A stretch of 64,000 bases of DNA, from NCBI GenBank assembly GCA_021108375.1, contig JAIORA010000037.1:1-64000 (forward strand), written 5' to 3'. The position numbers were made by a program, and so were the translations under genes. The stretch's first letter is position 1; every line of letters begins with the position of its first letter. The stretch is from Anaerohalosphaeraceae bacterium (GTDB lineage: Bacteria > Planctomycetota > Phycisphaerae > Sedimentisphaerales > UBA12454). Shown one piece after another: positions 10,934 through 21,770 of the stretch. Under the pieces are notes generated by a model. That model made no database searches. It was not told the DNA's origin and worked only from the letters and a program-made list of their open reading frames with translations.

Positions 10934-12313
10934 ATGCTTAAAGAGTATAAAACAGTATCAAGTATAAGCGGGCCATTGATGGTGGTCGAATCCGTTGATA
11001 ACGCCAAGTACGGCGAAATGGTCGATATCGAAATGGGCAACGGAATAATCAGGCACGGACAGATTCTGCAGGTCGATAATGACAAAGTTCTCGTGCAGGT
11101 CTTTGAAGGAACCGAAGGACTCGATGTTGAATCGAGTACGATAAGACTGTTAAGCAAACCACAGCAGTTAGCGGTTTCGCCGGACATCCTCGGAAGAGTT
11201 TTTACCGGCACAGGCGTTCCGAAAGACGGCGGAGCGGAGATTATCCCCGAAAAAAGGCTCAACATTAACGGCAATCCTATAAACCCGTACAGCAGGGACT
11301 ACCCGAACGAATTTATCCAGACCGGCATTTCAACTATCGATGGTCTTAACCCGCTTGTTCGCGGACAAAAGCTGCCGATATTCAGCGGCTCCGGCCTGCC
11401 GCACGATGAAATCACCGCCCAACTTGCCAGACAGGCTGCTGTGAGAGGAAAAGACGAACAGTTCGCGGTGGTATTTGCTGCGATGGGAATAACATTTGAA
11501 TCGGCACAGTTCTTCATTAACGACCTGACCGAAACCGGTGCCATTGAGCGAGCAGTAATGTTTATCAACCTCGCAAACGACCCGGCTATCGAACGAATCG
11601 CAACACCAAGAGTAGCTCTGACGGCTGCGGAGTATCTGGCATTTAGTATGGATATGCAGGTACTGGTTGTCCTTAACGATATGACAAACTACTGCGAAGC
11701 ACTAAGACAGATTAGTGCGGCGAGAATGGAAGTACCCGGCAGAAGAGGCTATCCGGGTTATCTCTACACCGACCTTGCGACTATTTACGAACGTGCCGGC
11801 AGAATCAAAGGCAAAAAAGGCTCCATCACGATGGTACCGGTTCTGACTATGCCCGAAGACGATAAGACTCACCCCGTGCCGGACCTTACAGGCTATATTA
11901 CCGAAGGACAGATTATTCTTTCGCGTTCACTGCACAGAAAAGCCATCGCCCCGCCGGTAGATGTACTGCCGAGCCTTTCACGTCTGAAAGACAAGGGTAT
12001 CGGCGAAGGTAAAACACGAGAAGACCACGCAGACCTGTACAACCAGCTTTACGCAGCTTATGCAAAGGGCAAGGAAAGTCAGGAGCTTGCGACAATTCTC
12101 GGCGAAGCTGCCCTTTCGGAAGAAGACAAAAAGTATATGACGTTCGCCAATCTGTTTGAGGATAAGTATATTTCGCAGGGCTACTATGAAAACAGAAGCG
12201 TGGAAGAGACGCTCGATTTGGGCTGGGAACTGCTGAGTATGTTTGAAGATTCAGAGCTTAAGAGAATCGATGTCGAACTGATAGAAAAATATATGCCTAA
12301 ATTCAGAAAATAG
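10934..12313 (+). CDS. atpB: V-type ATP synthase subunit B
   Basis: [50 protein letters not shown]. Confidence 0.98.
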   Translation: MLKEYKTVSSISGPLMVVESVDNAKYGEMVDIEMGNGIIRHGQILQVDNDKVLVQVFEGTEGLDVESSTIRLLSKPQQLAVSPDILGRVFTGTGVPKDGGAEIIPEKRLNINGNPINPYSRDYPNEFIQTGISTIDGLNPLVRGQKLPIFSGSGLPHDEITAQLARQAAVRGKDEQFAVVFAAMGITFESAQFFINDLTETGAIERAVMFINLANDPAIERIATPRVALTAAEYLAFSMDMQVLVVLNDMTNYCEALRQISAARMEVPGRRGYPGYLYTDLATIYERAGRIKGKKGSITMVPVLTMPEDDKTHPVPDLTGYITEGQIILSRSLHRKAIAPPVDVLPSLSRLKDKGIGEGKTREDHADLYNQLYAAYAKGKESQELATILGEAALSEEDKKYMTFANLFEDKYISQGYYENRSVEETLDLGWELLSMFEDSELKRIDVELIEKYMPKFRK

Positions 12314-12343
12314 ACATCGTCCCGGCTGGTAGCAAAAAAGTAT

Positions 12344-12976
12344 TTGATAGGAAAAGTTATGCAGCAAAAAATAAATGCGACACGAATGGAACTGCTCCGC
12401 TTGCGGAAGAAGGTAGCCCTTGCACAAAGGGGACACGGACTGCTTAGCCAGAAAAGAGACGAAATTTCCAGACAACTGGTTAACATCGCTCGTGAAATCG
12501 GCCCTTTGAGAAAGAGCGTTGAAAAAGACCTGCTGCAAACATCCAGACGCTTTATGATGGCACGGGCGACAATGGAACCCGAACATATAAGAGCGGCAAT
12601 GGAAGTGCCGACAAAAAAATTCAATCTGGCAATATCTTTCGCGAGTATTATGAGTGTAAAAGTACCTCAAATGACAAAGGCAATAGAGGGTGATATAATC
12701 TGTTACGGCTATGCGACAACCAGCGGCGAACTGGACGCGGCACTTAAGGCACTCGAAAGAGTTTTTGACAAACTCATCGAATTAGCTGAAAAAGAAAAAC
12801 AGGCACAACTGTTAGCGACCGAACTGCAGCTAACGAGACGACGGGTAAATGTGCTTGAACACGTGCTGATACCCGAACTCAAACAGACCATCAGATTCAT
12901 CTACGATAAGCTGGCAGAGGCCGAAAGGGATAATACCAGCAGACTTATGAAGATTACAGACCTGATTAGGGCTTAA
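12344..12976 (+). CDS. atpD: V-type ATP synthase subunit D
   Basis: 210 aa coiled coil; RRRVNVLEHVLIPELKQTIRFI signature. Confidence 0.92.
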   Translation: MIGKVMQQKINATRMELLRLRKKVALAQRGHGLLSQKRDEISRQLVNIAREIGPLRKSVEKDLLQTSRRFMMARATMEPEHIRAAMEVPTKKFNLAISFASIMSVKVPQMTKAIEGDIICYGYATTSGELDAALKALERVFDKLIELAEKEKQAQLLATELQLTRRRVNVLEHVLIPELKQTIRFIYDKLAEAERDNTSRLMKITDLIRA

Positions 12977-13084
12977 TTAGAAACACATAACGACTTGCCA
13001 AATAAGAGGTTAGTCCTCGATTACCCCTCCATATACAATTTTTAAGCTGTTTTTTATTGCCATTAGTGGGTATAATCTGCTCCG

Positions 13085-14971
13085 ATGGCAAACGAAACTC
13101 AGGAAAAACAAACTAAGGCTTCAAAGTCATTTATGACCGTTGGGCCGACCCTGCATTACAGCCACGCCAATGTGCACGGCTGCTATTTTCTTGCGCTGGG
13201 TGTCTATTTTCTAACCGCAATGTTCTGGTCGAAACTGATGGCTGGCGACACACTTTCAATCGGCACGGGGGGACTGTGGCATCTCGATAAATTTATTCTC
13301 AGTCCGCTGAGCATCTTTGAATATCCAATCCACATATTCATAATCGGACTGCTAATAGGCATCTTTATCGTGGTTCCGGTACTGGCAGCTCAGCTTATGA
13401 GTTTCAGATACAGCATTCTGTTCCTGCTCATTTTAGGATTATTCGCAAAGCTTGGCGGCCTGGCAATTTTCACCGCCATAAGTTGCATAGCAGTCGCGTC
13501 CAGACCGCTGAGATTCCGCTCGCGATACATCGCCTTGGTTTCCTCATTTGCGCCGGTGTTTTTATACCTGGGTTTTTCCAGCGGAACAGGACATATCGAG
13601 AGCATACGATGGGCACTGTCGCTGTCGCCGTGGCTCGATGGAGCTGTAAGTGCTGCACTCATCGGTGCTGTCGTGCTGGGCATCGGCCATTTCACAAGGT
13701 ATCGACCCGGGCTCATCTGGAGTACCGCTGCTATCGCTCTGCTCGGTGCTATCATACTGTTCCAGAGCAAAATAAACCTTGCGGAATTGGATTATCAGTT
13801 ATACGTAGCAAAAAATAATCCCGAAACCGTAACCCAGTTTCAGGGCAACAGCATAACAGAATCGCTCGACAGAACATTAAAAAAACGGCAAAGCCACCAG
13901 TACTTCCAGCCGCCGTTCTATCCAAACGAAACCATACCTCTCAGGGCAACTTTGAAAAGGGAAATCGTAAATCGGCTGGCCTACGACCGATGGCCGGAGT
14001 GGATGGATATTTCCAAGGAACTGCGGTATCAAAAAACCAGGCAGATACTTTTGGATAAATATGAAATGTTCATTTCGCCAGAAAAACAATGGTTCAAGCC
14101 AAAATTTCTGCACAACGCAATGCTGAAAAGCAAGGTAAGAATAAAAAGGATGCCAATCGCTCTGTATTACAAGGCACTGCTGAGCGAATTTACGCCGAAT
14201 GTAAATCTGCTTGAGAAAAAAGAAATCCTCTACTTTTACAGCGATTATCCACACAAAGAAAACCTGCCGATATGGCACAGGCTATATTTTGAATACCCCG
14301 ACAGCGTCGAGTCTATTGAAGCACGCTGGCGAAGAGCGATGCACCTGGCAGGAATTGAAAAGTTCTCAATCGCCGATTCGATGATACAGGAAGCTCTGAA
14401 AATGATAAGCCAGGTAACCGACAAAGCTACTTCTGAACAAAGCGACTCAGAGACATTGTTTGTCAAGCCGGCTAAAACCGTTATTACCAATTTTGAAATC
14501 AAAAAAATACGCAGAAAATTATTGTATCTTCGCGAAATAATGTCTCAGGAGAATCTCGGCAAAACTGAAACCAACCATATGCTTTTGGCAAAATTCATAC
14601 TGCTCAACAAGCACGACAGATATTATTCCGAACGGCTGGCAGACCTGCTGGAAAGATGCGAAAAGGACAGCCCGATAAGAGATAATATCCTGCTGGCACA
14701 AACGATGCAGATTCCGGATGCGATACTGAGAGCCGAAAAGCTCGGCCAACTGAGCGAAGAATACAAAAAAACTGATGGCGGAATAAGAGCGAAATTTGAG
14801 CAGGCGAGCCTCAAAGTCTCCATCACAAAAGAACACAATATCAGTGAGCAGGAAAAAGAAAAATTCCTCACAGAAGCCAAAGCAGAGCTGGAACAATTCA
14901 TAACCGACCACGCCAACTGCATTTTTGCCGAAGAAGCCGCCGAAAAGCTCTCCAGCCTCGGTGTCCGATAA
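13085..14971 (+). CDS. Multi-TM membrane protein with long soluble helical (TPR-like) C-terminus
   Basis: About 6-8 hydrophobic segments in residues 25-240, followed by helical repeats. Confidence 0.75.
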   Translation: MANETQEKQTKASKSFMTVGPTLHYSHANVHGCYFLALGVYFLTAMFWSKLMAGDTLSIGTGGLWHLDKFILSPLSIFEYPIHIFIIGLLIGIFIVVPVLAAQLMSFRYSILFLLILGLFAKLGGLAIFTAISCIAVASRPLRFRSRYIALVSSFAPVFLYLGFSSGTGHIESIRWALSLSPWLDGAVSAALIGAVVLGIGHFTRYRPGLIWSTAAIALLGAIILFQSKINLAELDYQLYVAKNNPETVTQFQGNSITESLDRTLKKRQSHQYFQPPFYPNETIPLRATLKREIVNRLAYDRWPEWMDISKELRYQKTRQILLDKYEMFISPEKQWFKPKFLHNAMLKSKVRIKRMPIALYYKALLSEFTPNVNLLEKKEILYFYSDYPHKENLPIWHRLYFEYPDSVESIEARWRRAMHLAGIEKFSIADSMIQEALKMISQVTDKATSEQSDSETLFVKPAKTVITNFEIKKIRRKLLYLREIMSQENLGKTETNHMLLAKFILLNKHDRYYSERLADLLERCEKDSPIRDNILLAQTMQIPDAILRAEKLGQLSEEYKKTDGGIRAKFEQASLKVSITKEHNISEQEKEKFLTEAKAELEQFITDHANCIFAEEAAEKLSSLGVR

Positions 14972-14993
14972 AATCGCCGATTTTATGGAAAAA

Positions 14994-15022
14994 TTGACTT
15001 TTCCACGACAATCTGGTACAAT
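14994..15022 (+). promoter_or_regulatory. Sigma70-like promoter for the GGDEF gene
   Basis: TTGACT-N17-TACAAT. Confidence 0.65.
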
Positions 15023-15064
15023 AGTTGCCAAAAGAAATTCATCTCAATAACCCAGAGGATAACG

Positions 15065-16093
15065 ATGCAAAGCAGCATATTGATAAACAGCGGCACCAGG
15101 CAGAATCACAAAATTCTCATCATCGGCCAGGCCGAAGACGCGGTAATAACCGAGGGTCTCCCCGAACAGATACAAATCCAATACTGCGAAAATGTACTCG
15201 ATGCCCTGGCAAAAATAACCACAGAGACATTTGAGCTTATAGCGATTGTGTTAGGCAAGGTTGATGGCAATTTAAAATCTGCCCTGCGAACAATACGCAG
15301 AATCCGACCGGAATCGAGATTGATACTGCTGGCAAAAATGTACCAGGAACCCCACGCCGCCGAGCTGGTAAACTCATTTGTTGATGGCGAAAAAGGACCC
15401 GACGATTATGCCATCTCTCCGGTGAGCTTCACTCTTGGCCAAAACCAAGAAAGCTCCAGCGAAAACGGCAAAGAAATTATTCGCCAAAAACAAAAAATAG
15501 AAATTCTCGAAAAGCTGGTAATGGAAGACGAACTGACGTGTGTAAAAAACAGACGGTTCGCCGCCGAATTTCTGAGGCAAATCATCGAAAGAACAAAAAA
15601 AGAGTCGATACACATAACCGTACTGACTTTTGATATAGATAATTTCAAAGAATACAACGACCGCTACGGCCATCCGGTGGGAGACAGCATTCTCAAACAG
15701 GTTGCTGTGCTTATGCAGAAATGCTGCCGAAAACAGGACGTTATCGCAAGGATTGGAGGCGACGAATTCGCGGTTGTTTTCTGGAGTACGCAAAAAAACG
15801 AACAAACAAAAACAGAAAATCCGCACCTGCAGGATGAAAGAAGAAACCCGCAAAGCCAGCACCCGTCAGAAGCTGAAATAATTTCCGAAAGGTTCAGAAC
15901 TGAACTCAACAAAACAGACCTGCCCGCACTGGGAGCTTATGGCAAAGGCACACTGACAATAAGCGGAGGCCTGGCAAGATTTCCTGATGACGGCGCAACA
16001 GCCCAACAATTGCTGTCTCAGGCGGATTCAGCCCTTATGGATGCCAAAAGAAGTGGAAAAAACAGGGTCTATCTCGTCGGCAGAGAACTATAA
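15065..16093 (+). CDS. Diguanylate cyclase (GGDEF) with receiver-like N-terminus
   Basis: DELTCVKNRRFAAEF, FDIDNFKEYND, RIGGDEFAVVF, ISGGLARFPDDG. Confidence 0.92.
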   Translation: MQSSILINSGTRQNHKILIIGQAEDAVITEGLPEQIQIQYCENVLDALAKITTETFELIAIVLGKVDGNLKSALRTIRRIRPESRLILLAKMYQEPHAAELVNSFVDGEKGPDDYAISPVSFTLGQNQESSSENGKEIIRQKQKIEILEKLVMEDELTCVKNRRFAAEFLRQIIERTKKESIHITVLTFDIDNFKEYNDRYGHPVGDSILKQVAVLMQKCCRKQDVIARIGGDEFAVVFWSTQKNEQTKTENPHLQDERRNPQSQHPSEAEIISERFRTELNKTDLPALGAYGKGTLTISGGLARFPDDGATAQQLLSQADSALMDAKRSGKNRVYLVGREL

Positions 16094-16291
16094 TACCAAG
16101 TATGAATAATAAGTACGCATATATGTCATTCCGAGCGAAGTCGAGGAATCTAAAAACGATAGATTTCTCCACTCCATTCGCTTCGCTCATTCCGGTCGAA
16201 ATGACAGCAACCGAGATTGCCACGCTGCAATCGCAATGATGGCGGTACACCTAATAATCGGTATTGATATAACAAAATACTCAGGGTAGCT

Positions 16292-17512
16292 CTAATAATT
16301 GCTTTCCCGCTGTACCATAACTATTTCAGTCGGACTGACAAGCCTGTATTTGATTCCCCGCCAGATTATTGTCCTGCCTATTGCCGAGGAAATTATGCAG
16401 ATGAAAAGAATCAATGCGCAAAAAGGATTTCCGAATATATCCAGCAATGCCACGGCCCTCATTTTCTCGACATCAGCAACAAGAATTTTAGCAATCATTC
16501 TCTGTCTCAAAACCGCCCGAAATACCTGACTGCCGTAAAATACTGCCGCAGCCAATGCAAAAATATACCAGAGGCCAACCCCCGCAAAAGCTGAAACAAC
16601 TGCCGCCGCTCCAATACCCCAAAAGCCAAGCAGAGAGTAAGAACTTCCGAAAAGCCCAAACCACCACGCACCCGGAGTTGTTATACGGGTAATCAGAAAT
16701 TGCCTTCTGGCAAATTCAAAAAACTGTCCCCAACTCATCTGTTCATAAGAAGCTACGAAGCAGGCCGGAACAAAAGCCACTTTCAACTTTGCCTGTTTCG
16801 CTGCCCTGCTTATTGTCAAATCGTCGCTGATGGCCCGTGTCCATATTTGCGGGATATTGAGCATCTCGAAAACAGCAACCCGAACAGCCATAGACCCACC
16901 CCAAGCCTGGTTGAATCGGCTGACACCGAGGTTCTGAGCCACTTTAGCGTTAACCGCCGACAAAACCAATGTCGCGAGATTGTTCTTTGTCGGAACGTAC
17001 CACCTGTAGCCGCTGGCAACGCCGCACTTGGACTTACGCAGCGGATAAACAATATGACTCAGCCAATCGCAGCGAAGGCACGCATCAGAATCAGCGAAAG
17101 CCAACACCTCGACATCATCGGAAATATGGCGGTAAGCGTAAAGCAAATTGTGCAATTTTTGACTGCCCGTCTCAGCAAGACCAGCCACCAGAACGCGAAC
17201 ATCAAAAGCCTTTGTCTCCGATTCGAACTTTTCTTTTAATCGGCAAAGCTCTTCATAAGCGGGGTCTTCCTGACTTTCGGTAACAAAAATTATTTCGTAA
17301 CCGTCGTAGTCAAGCCCGTAAAACGAAGCGATATTCTTTTCAAATTCGGTATCGAGACCCTTGCATGGAATAATCAGCGCCGCCTTTGGGCGATACAGCA
17401 GTCGCTCCTTGGACGATTTCTGAAGCACATAACGATAGTTACGCCGAATATGCAGAACGAAAAGAAGTTGAAAGATTACCGCGGTAATCACCAAAATATA
17501 CAAAATAAGCAT
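16292..17512 (-). CDS. Family 2-like membrane glycosyltransferase
   Basis: N-terminal TM; LIIPCKGLDTEFEKNIASF; FADSDACLRCDWL; SDDLTISRAAKQ; C-terminal TMs. Confidence 0.85.
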   Translation of the reverse strand: MLILYILVITAVIFQLLFVLHIRRNYRYVLQKSSKERLLYRPKAALIIPCKGLDTEFEKNIASFYGLDYDGYEIIFVTESQEDPAYEELCRLKEKFESETKAFDVRVLVAGLAETGSQKLHNLLYAYRHISDDVEVLAFADSDACLRCDWLSHIVYPLRKSKCGVASGYRWYVPTKNNLATLVLSAVNAKVAQNLGVSRFNQAWGGSMAVRVAVFEMLNIPQIWTRAISDDLTISRAAKQAKLKVAFVPACFVASYEQMSWGQFFEFARRQFLITRITTPGAWWFGLFGSSYSLLGFWGIGAAAVVSAFAGVGLWYIFALAAAVFYGSQVFRAVLRQRMIAKILVADVEKMRAVALLDIFGNPFCALILFICIISSAIGRTIIWRGIKYRLVSPTEIVMVQRESNY

Positions 17513-17527
17513 TTTTACCTTACCCCC

Positions 17528-18376
17528 TTAAGCTATCTGTGCCAACGGAATAAGAGACCGAACCAGAGAATCTATTGAGTAGCTTTTAGATAAATCAATA
17601 TGAATCAGAAATCCGTGATTGTGCTGCGAGTCAATTATCACAAGATTATTATCGTTTGAGCACCATCCGCTTTCCTGAACCTGATGGCCCAGAACCAAAA
17701 AATCGACATCAAGTTTTTCGGCAAACATTTTAAGGGTTGCCGCGCTTTGCCTTCTGCCCCACGTAAATGTATAGGCAGAGTTAGGCCTGACAATATCACT
17801 TATTTTGAGTTGCCGATTAAAAATCGAAAAGTCAAACTTTTCAGCGTAACGGTCTGCCGGCAAAGAGTGCGAAATCCATATCCTGTTTTCGCACCTTAGG
17901 CCCATAGGCTGGGAAAAAAGGAATCGCTCAACCGCACTTTCGACTGCGCCAAAGTTTTTGCCGTACTGGCGTTTCATCGCATCGCGCATCGCGATATTCA
18001 TTTCCTTGCCGTTTTTCATCACTTCGCTATTATTGATAAACGCCGTGTCGTGATTGGCAAGTATCATATGCACCCTGTCGGGATAGACAATTTTGAGTTT
18101 CACCGCATCCAGAAGCACCTCATAGGAAAGGCATCCGCCGTAACTGTCTTCATCTCCGCCGTGTATAATTTCCTGGAGTACGAGATGTCTTTTCGGATTC
18201 TCAGCAAGGTCAGCATACGAAACCACACGTTCAAAATTCCTTCTGTGTCCGTGTATATCACCGGCAATCACAACATCGCCATCGGAACCGAGATTAACGA
18301 CATTAAACTTGCGCCACCTGTCCTTCGTATTGGCCTCTATGCCGGCCTCTAACAAGCTGATTGTCTCGTTTGTCAT
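17528..18376 (-). CDS. Metallophosphoesterase (PPP-like)
   Basis: VVIAGDIHGHRRNF, HGGDEDS, LANHDTAF, LVLGHQ motifs. Confidence 0.85.
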   Translation of the reverse strand: MTNETISLLEAGIEANTKDRWRKFNVVNLGSDGDVVIAGDIHGHRRNFERVVSYADLAENPKRHLVLQEIIHGGDEDSYGGCLSYEVLLDAVKLKIVYPDRVHMILANHDTAFINNSEVMKNGKEMNIAMRDAMKRQYGKNFGAVESAVERFLFSQPMGLRCENRIWISHSLPADRYAEKFDFSIFNRQLKISDIVRPNSAYTFTWGRRQSAATLKMFAEKLDVDFLVLGHQVQESGWCSNDNNLVIIDSQHNHGFLIHIDLSKSYSIDSLVRSLIPLAQIA

Positions 18377-19218
18377 TGCTCGCCGCCTAACCTCTTGCCA
18401 AAAATACTGTGTACCAGAAGGTCAAGCCGGGATATTACTTCCGGCATCGAGTTAGGGCGTTCTTGGGGCGATTCCTTGACGCAGTCCATAACCAGTTTTG
18501 AAACACCAAACGGAATTTTTTTGTGAATCTCGTTAGGTGCGGGGCAATCCTTTTGGCCTGTAAGGGAGGACAGGTCATTAGCCTGGGGGATAAGCGTTGG
18601 CACTTTTTTGCCGGTAATGGCCCAGTACATTGTCGCGCCGAGATTAAAAATATCGGTTCTCTGGTCGAGGTGTTCCCTGCGAACCTGTTCGGGCGCAATA
18701 TAGTCAGGCGTGCCTTGTATGCGGGGCTTAACCGTCCCTATTTTACAACCCTGACCGAGGTCTATAACCCTGACATCGCCGGAATCATTTATGAGAATGT
18801 TATTCGGCTTTATATCGCAATGGATATAGCCCGCTTGATGCATCGCGTCGAGGCCGGTAGCAACCATACGAAAAACGAGCATCACATCACCGAGACTCAG
18901 AGTTTTGGTTTTTTCGAGAGTCTGCCCGTGGAACATCTCCATCGACATCAGAATCTGCCTTACCTTCAGGAACTTGCGAACTTTAATCAGCTTGTGGCAC
19001 TTTCGCAGATAGGGATGGTCGATAATTTTAGCGACCTTGTACTCGGTCTTAATCTGCTCAAAAATCCTTAAATCCTCAGGCTTTTCATATATCGAGCTTT
19101 TCAGTGCCACCATCTGGCCGCTAACGTCATCGGTTGCCAGATAAATCGTACTCCTGGCACCTGTTCCGAGCTTTCGGATAATCGTGAAGCCATCTATGTT
19201 AAACTTTTCAATCGCCAT
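18373..19218 (-). CDS. Hanks-type serine/threonine protein kinase
   Basis: GTGARSTIYLA, MVALK, HCDIKPNNIL, IDLGQG, GTPDYIAPEQ. Confidence 0.95.
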   Translation of the reverse strand: MAIEKFNIDGFTIIRKLGTGARSTIYLATDDVSGQMVALKSSIYEKPEDLRIFEQIKTEYKVAKIIDHPYLRKCHKLIKVRKFLKVRQILMSMEMFHGQTLEKTKTLSLGDVMLVFRMVATGLDAMHQAGYIHCDIKPNNILINDSGDVRVIDLGQGCKIGTVKPRIQGTPDYIAPEQVRREHLDQRTDIFNLGATMYWAITGKKVPTLIPQANDLSSLTGQKDCPAPNEIHKKIPFGVSKLVMDCVKESPQERPNSMPEVISRLDLLVHSIFGKRLGGEQ

Positions 19219-19350
19219 AATAACTTTATAAATTTTATAAATCTAAAATGAAACCTGCATTGCAACTATTTATGATTAAGCTATGGTAAGATAAAATTGT
19301 CTGATTGTCCAGTATTTTGAGCTTAAAAACCGCTGTTGAAATCACTTGAT

Positions 19351-19378
19351 TTGACAATTTGCGATTTTTGTGTATAAT
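19351..19378 (+). promoter_or_regulatory. Consensus-like sigma70 promoter upstream of recJ
   Basis: TTGACA-N16-TATAAT. Confidence 0.75.
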
Positions 19379-19435
19379 TCGGCCTCGTAGTAACGGTGAA
19401 CATATCCAAATCAAATGTATATTCTGGGCTAATAA

Positions 19436-21178
19436 ATGCGATTTTCGGCAAGGATGCAAAAAAAACAGTGGCAGATAAAACCTGCCGACAAGTCCGCACC
19501 AGCCCTTGCCAAAGAGCTTAATGTATCGCCTTTAATGGCTCAGATACTCATAAATCGCGGCGCAGGCACCGCCAAAATCGCTTGCGAGTTTCTCAATCCA
19601 AAGCTCAACGACCTGCTCGCCCCGGAAAAAATGCCCGGAGCGGAAAAAGCAGTTGAAAGAATCGCAAAAGCCATCAAAAATGAGGAAAAAATCACCATAT
19701 ATGGCGATTACGACGTGGACGGCATCACATCGGTATCGATACTCACCGGCCTATTCGACCTATTGGGGGCCAAATCGGACTACTACATCCCGCATCGTAT
19801 CGATGAGGGTTACGGCCTGAACACCGAGGCCATCGAAAAAATCGCTCAAAAAGGCACAAAGTTAGTCATCACCGTCGATTGCGGAATCACCGCTTTCAAC
19901 ACCGCCGCTCAGGCTGCTCGGCTCGGACTCGACCTCATCATCACTGACCATCATCGGCCCAAAGGCGGCAACGAATACCCTGAAGCAGTCGCCATCGTCC
20001 ATCCCCAACTCGAGCCGGATTATCCAACGCCCTACTCAGCCGGAGCTATGGTCGCTTTCAAATTGGCCTGGGCAGTCGTTAACAAGCTCAAAGGGCCTGG
20101 CAAAACTTCGCCGCAGCTCAGAGAATTTTTGATAAACGCCACGATATTTGCCGCGATGGGCACAATCGCGGACGTTATCGACCTGCGGGGCGAAAACAGG
20201 ATTATCAGCAGCTTTGGACTGCGCGGAATAACCGACAGCAAACTTCCGGGACTGGCGGCTCTGATAGATGTTGCCCGGCTGACAAACGAAAAAATCGACA
20301 GCTATCATATTGGCTATTGCCTTTCGCCGATTCTCAACGCCGCAGGCAGAATGGGACACGCCCGACTCGCGGTGGAATTGCTGACGAGCGATTCGCAAAT
20401 CAAAGCGATGCGGATTGCGGAATATCTGAAAGAACAAAACAAACAACGGCAGCAGATTGAGCGAAAGATATTCAAACAGGTCTGCGATATGATAAGCAAA
20501 TCCGGCCTCGATATGCCGCATCGCAAGAGCATCGTTATCGGCAGCGGCGATTGGCATACCGGCGTTATCGGCATTGTCGCATCGAGAGTAATCGATAAAT
20601 ACTACCGCCCTACCATCCTGTTCAATATCTCTGATGGCAAAGCCCAGGCATCGGCCCGCTCAATAGAGGGCTTTGACATTCTCGAAGCAATCAAAGCCTG
20701 CAGCGAGAACCTGCTGAGCTACGGAGGCCACGCAATGGCCGCCGGGCTTACGCTCAAAGCTGAAAACCTCGACAAATTCGCTCAGGATTTTGAAGAATAC
20801 GCCTGCCGAAACTGGCAGGAAGATTTCACCTCGAACCTCGAAATAGACGCGGTATGTTCGCTTGGCGATTTGGAAATTGCCAGTGCCAAAGCGATAGCAA
20901 ACCTCGGCCCTTTCGGCAAAGGCAACCCTGAGCCGGTCTTTGTTACCAAAGGCGTTCGGCTGACTGCCGCTCCACGAAAAGTCGGACAGCACTCAGACCA
21001 TCTGCAAATCACCATCTGCGATAATTCGGGCAGTTTCCGCTGCATCGGATTCAGAATGGCCAACCTCGAAAAAAAACTACAGGAAAATGAATTTTTCAAT
21101 GTCGCTTATAAAACCAAAATCGACTCATATTATGGGACCGAAAACATTCAACTGATTTTAAGCGATATACAATTCTGA
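19436..21178 (+). CDS. recJ: Single-stranded-DNA-specific exonuclease RecJ
   Basis: IYGDYDVDGITS, VDCGIT, DHHRP, GRMGHARLAVELL, GHAMAAGLT motifs. Confidence 0.96.
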   Translation: MRFSARMQKKQWQIKPADKSAPALAKELNVSPLMAQILINRGAGTAKIACEFLNPKLNDLLAPEKMPGAEKAVERIAKAIKNEEKITIYGDYDVDGITSVSILTGLFDLLGAKSDYYIPHRIDEGYGLNTEAIEKIAQKGTKLVITVDCGITAFNTAAQAARLGLDLIITDHHRPKGGNEYPEAVAIVHPQLEPDYPTPYSAGAMVAFKLAWAVVNKLKGPGKTSPQLREFLINATIFAAMGTIADVIDLRGENRIISSFGLRGITDSKLPGLAALIDVARLTNEKIDSYHIGYCLSPILNAAGRMGHARLAVELLTSDSQIKAMRIAEYLKEQNKQRQQIERKIFKQVCDMISKSGLDMPHRKSIVIGSGDWHTGVIGIVASRVIDKYYRPTILFNISDGKAQASARSIEGFDILEAIKACSENLLSYGGHAMAAGLTLKAENLDKFAQDFEEYACRNWQEDFTSNLEIDAVCSLGDLEIASAKAIANLGPFGKGNPEPVFVTKGVRLTAAPRKVGQHSDHLQITICDNSGSFRCIGFRMANLEKKLQENEFFNVAYKTKIDSYYGTENIQLILSDIQF

Positions 21179-21287
21179 TTTTACCCTCTGCAATACTTGA
21201 CCTGAGGTACTTCGTTTCTTATATATTAGTTGAAGTCCGGCAAGAGCCGCTGGTCATCAAAAGAGGTTAAAAAAAACGGGGGTAATT

Positions 21288-21587
21288 ATGGGATTCAGAA
21301 GCAAAGTTGTTTTCGTGATGATTGTCTATTTCGCGGGCTTTGCGACCGCTATCTATTATGTCGCGCCATCGGGAGCCAAGGCTAACTATCAGGAGCAATA
21401 TCAGGGAGGCTACAATCTGAAGGAAAGACCCGCAAAAAGCGGAGTGATGGACAAACTTTTTGAAAAAACTTATAGCAAGGCCTCAGGGACTTTTGCGGGG
21501 ATGAGTTCAGAAGAGGTAAAGGAAAAATTTAATCTGGGATTCCAGAAACTCATCGAAATGTCGAGACGCAATCCAAAACAAGAATGA
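21288..21587 (+). CDS. Small single-TM hypothetical protein
   Basis: 99-aa ORF with N-terminal TM VVFVMIVYFAGFATAIYYV and a downstream terminator. Confidence 0.65.
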   Translation: MGFRSKVVFVMIVYFAGFATAIYYVAPSGAKANYQEQYQGGYNLKERPAKSGVMDKLFEKTYSKASGTFAGMSSEEVKEKFNLGFQKLIEMSRRNPKQE

Positions 21588-21609
21588 AAAGTAGAACCAC
21601 AAACGCTTT

Positions 21610-21647
21610 TAAAGGCCGTTGGCAATTTAGCTAACGGCCTTTTTTTA
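21610..21647 (+). terminator. Rho-independent terminator
   Basis: AAAGGCCGTTGGCAATTTAGCTAACGGCCTTTTTTT. Confidence 0.8.
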
Positions 21648-21770
21648 TGCGCCCGCAGCGAATTCATTTGATAAAACACCGCTTAGGCTTTATTTTATCC
21701 TGAGGAACTTCTGAAAAACTAAAACTTTTAAGATTTGAGATTGCTTCGCAAAAGAAACACAGGATAAAAT

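Noticed and set aside
3901-12670. Many antisense ORFs opposite the V-ATPase operon
   Set aside because: All overlap strongly supported V-ATPase genes; shadow ORFs.
16700-19071. Plus-strand ORFs opposite the glycosyltransferase, phosphoesterase and kinase genes
   Set aside because: Shadow ORFs of motif-supported genes.
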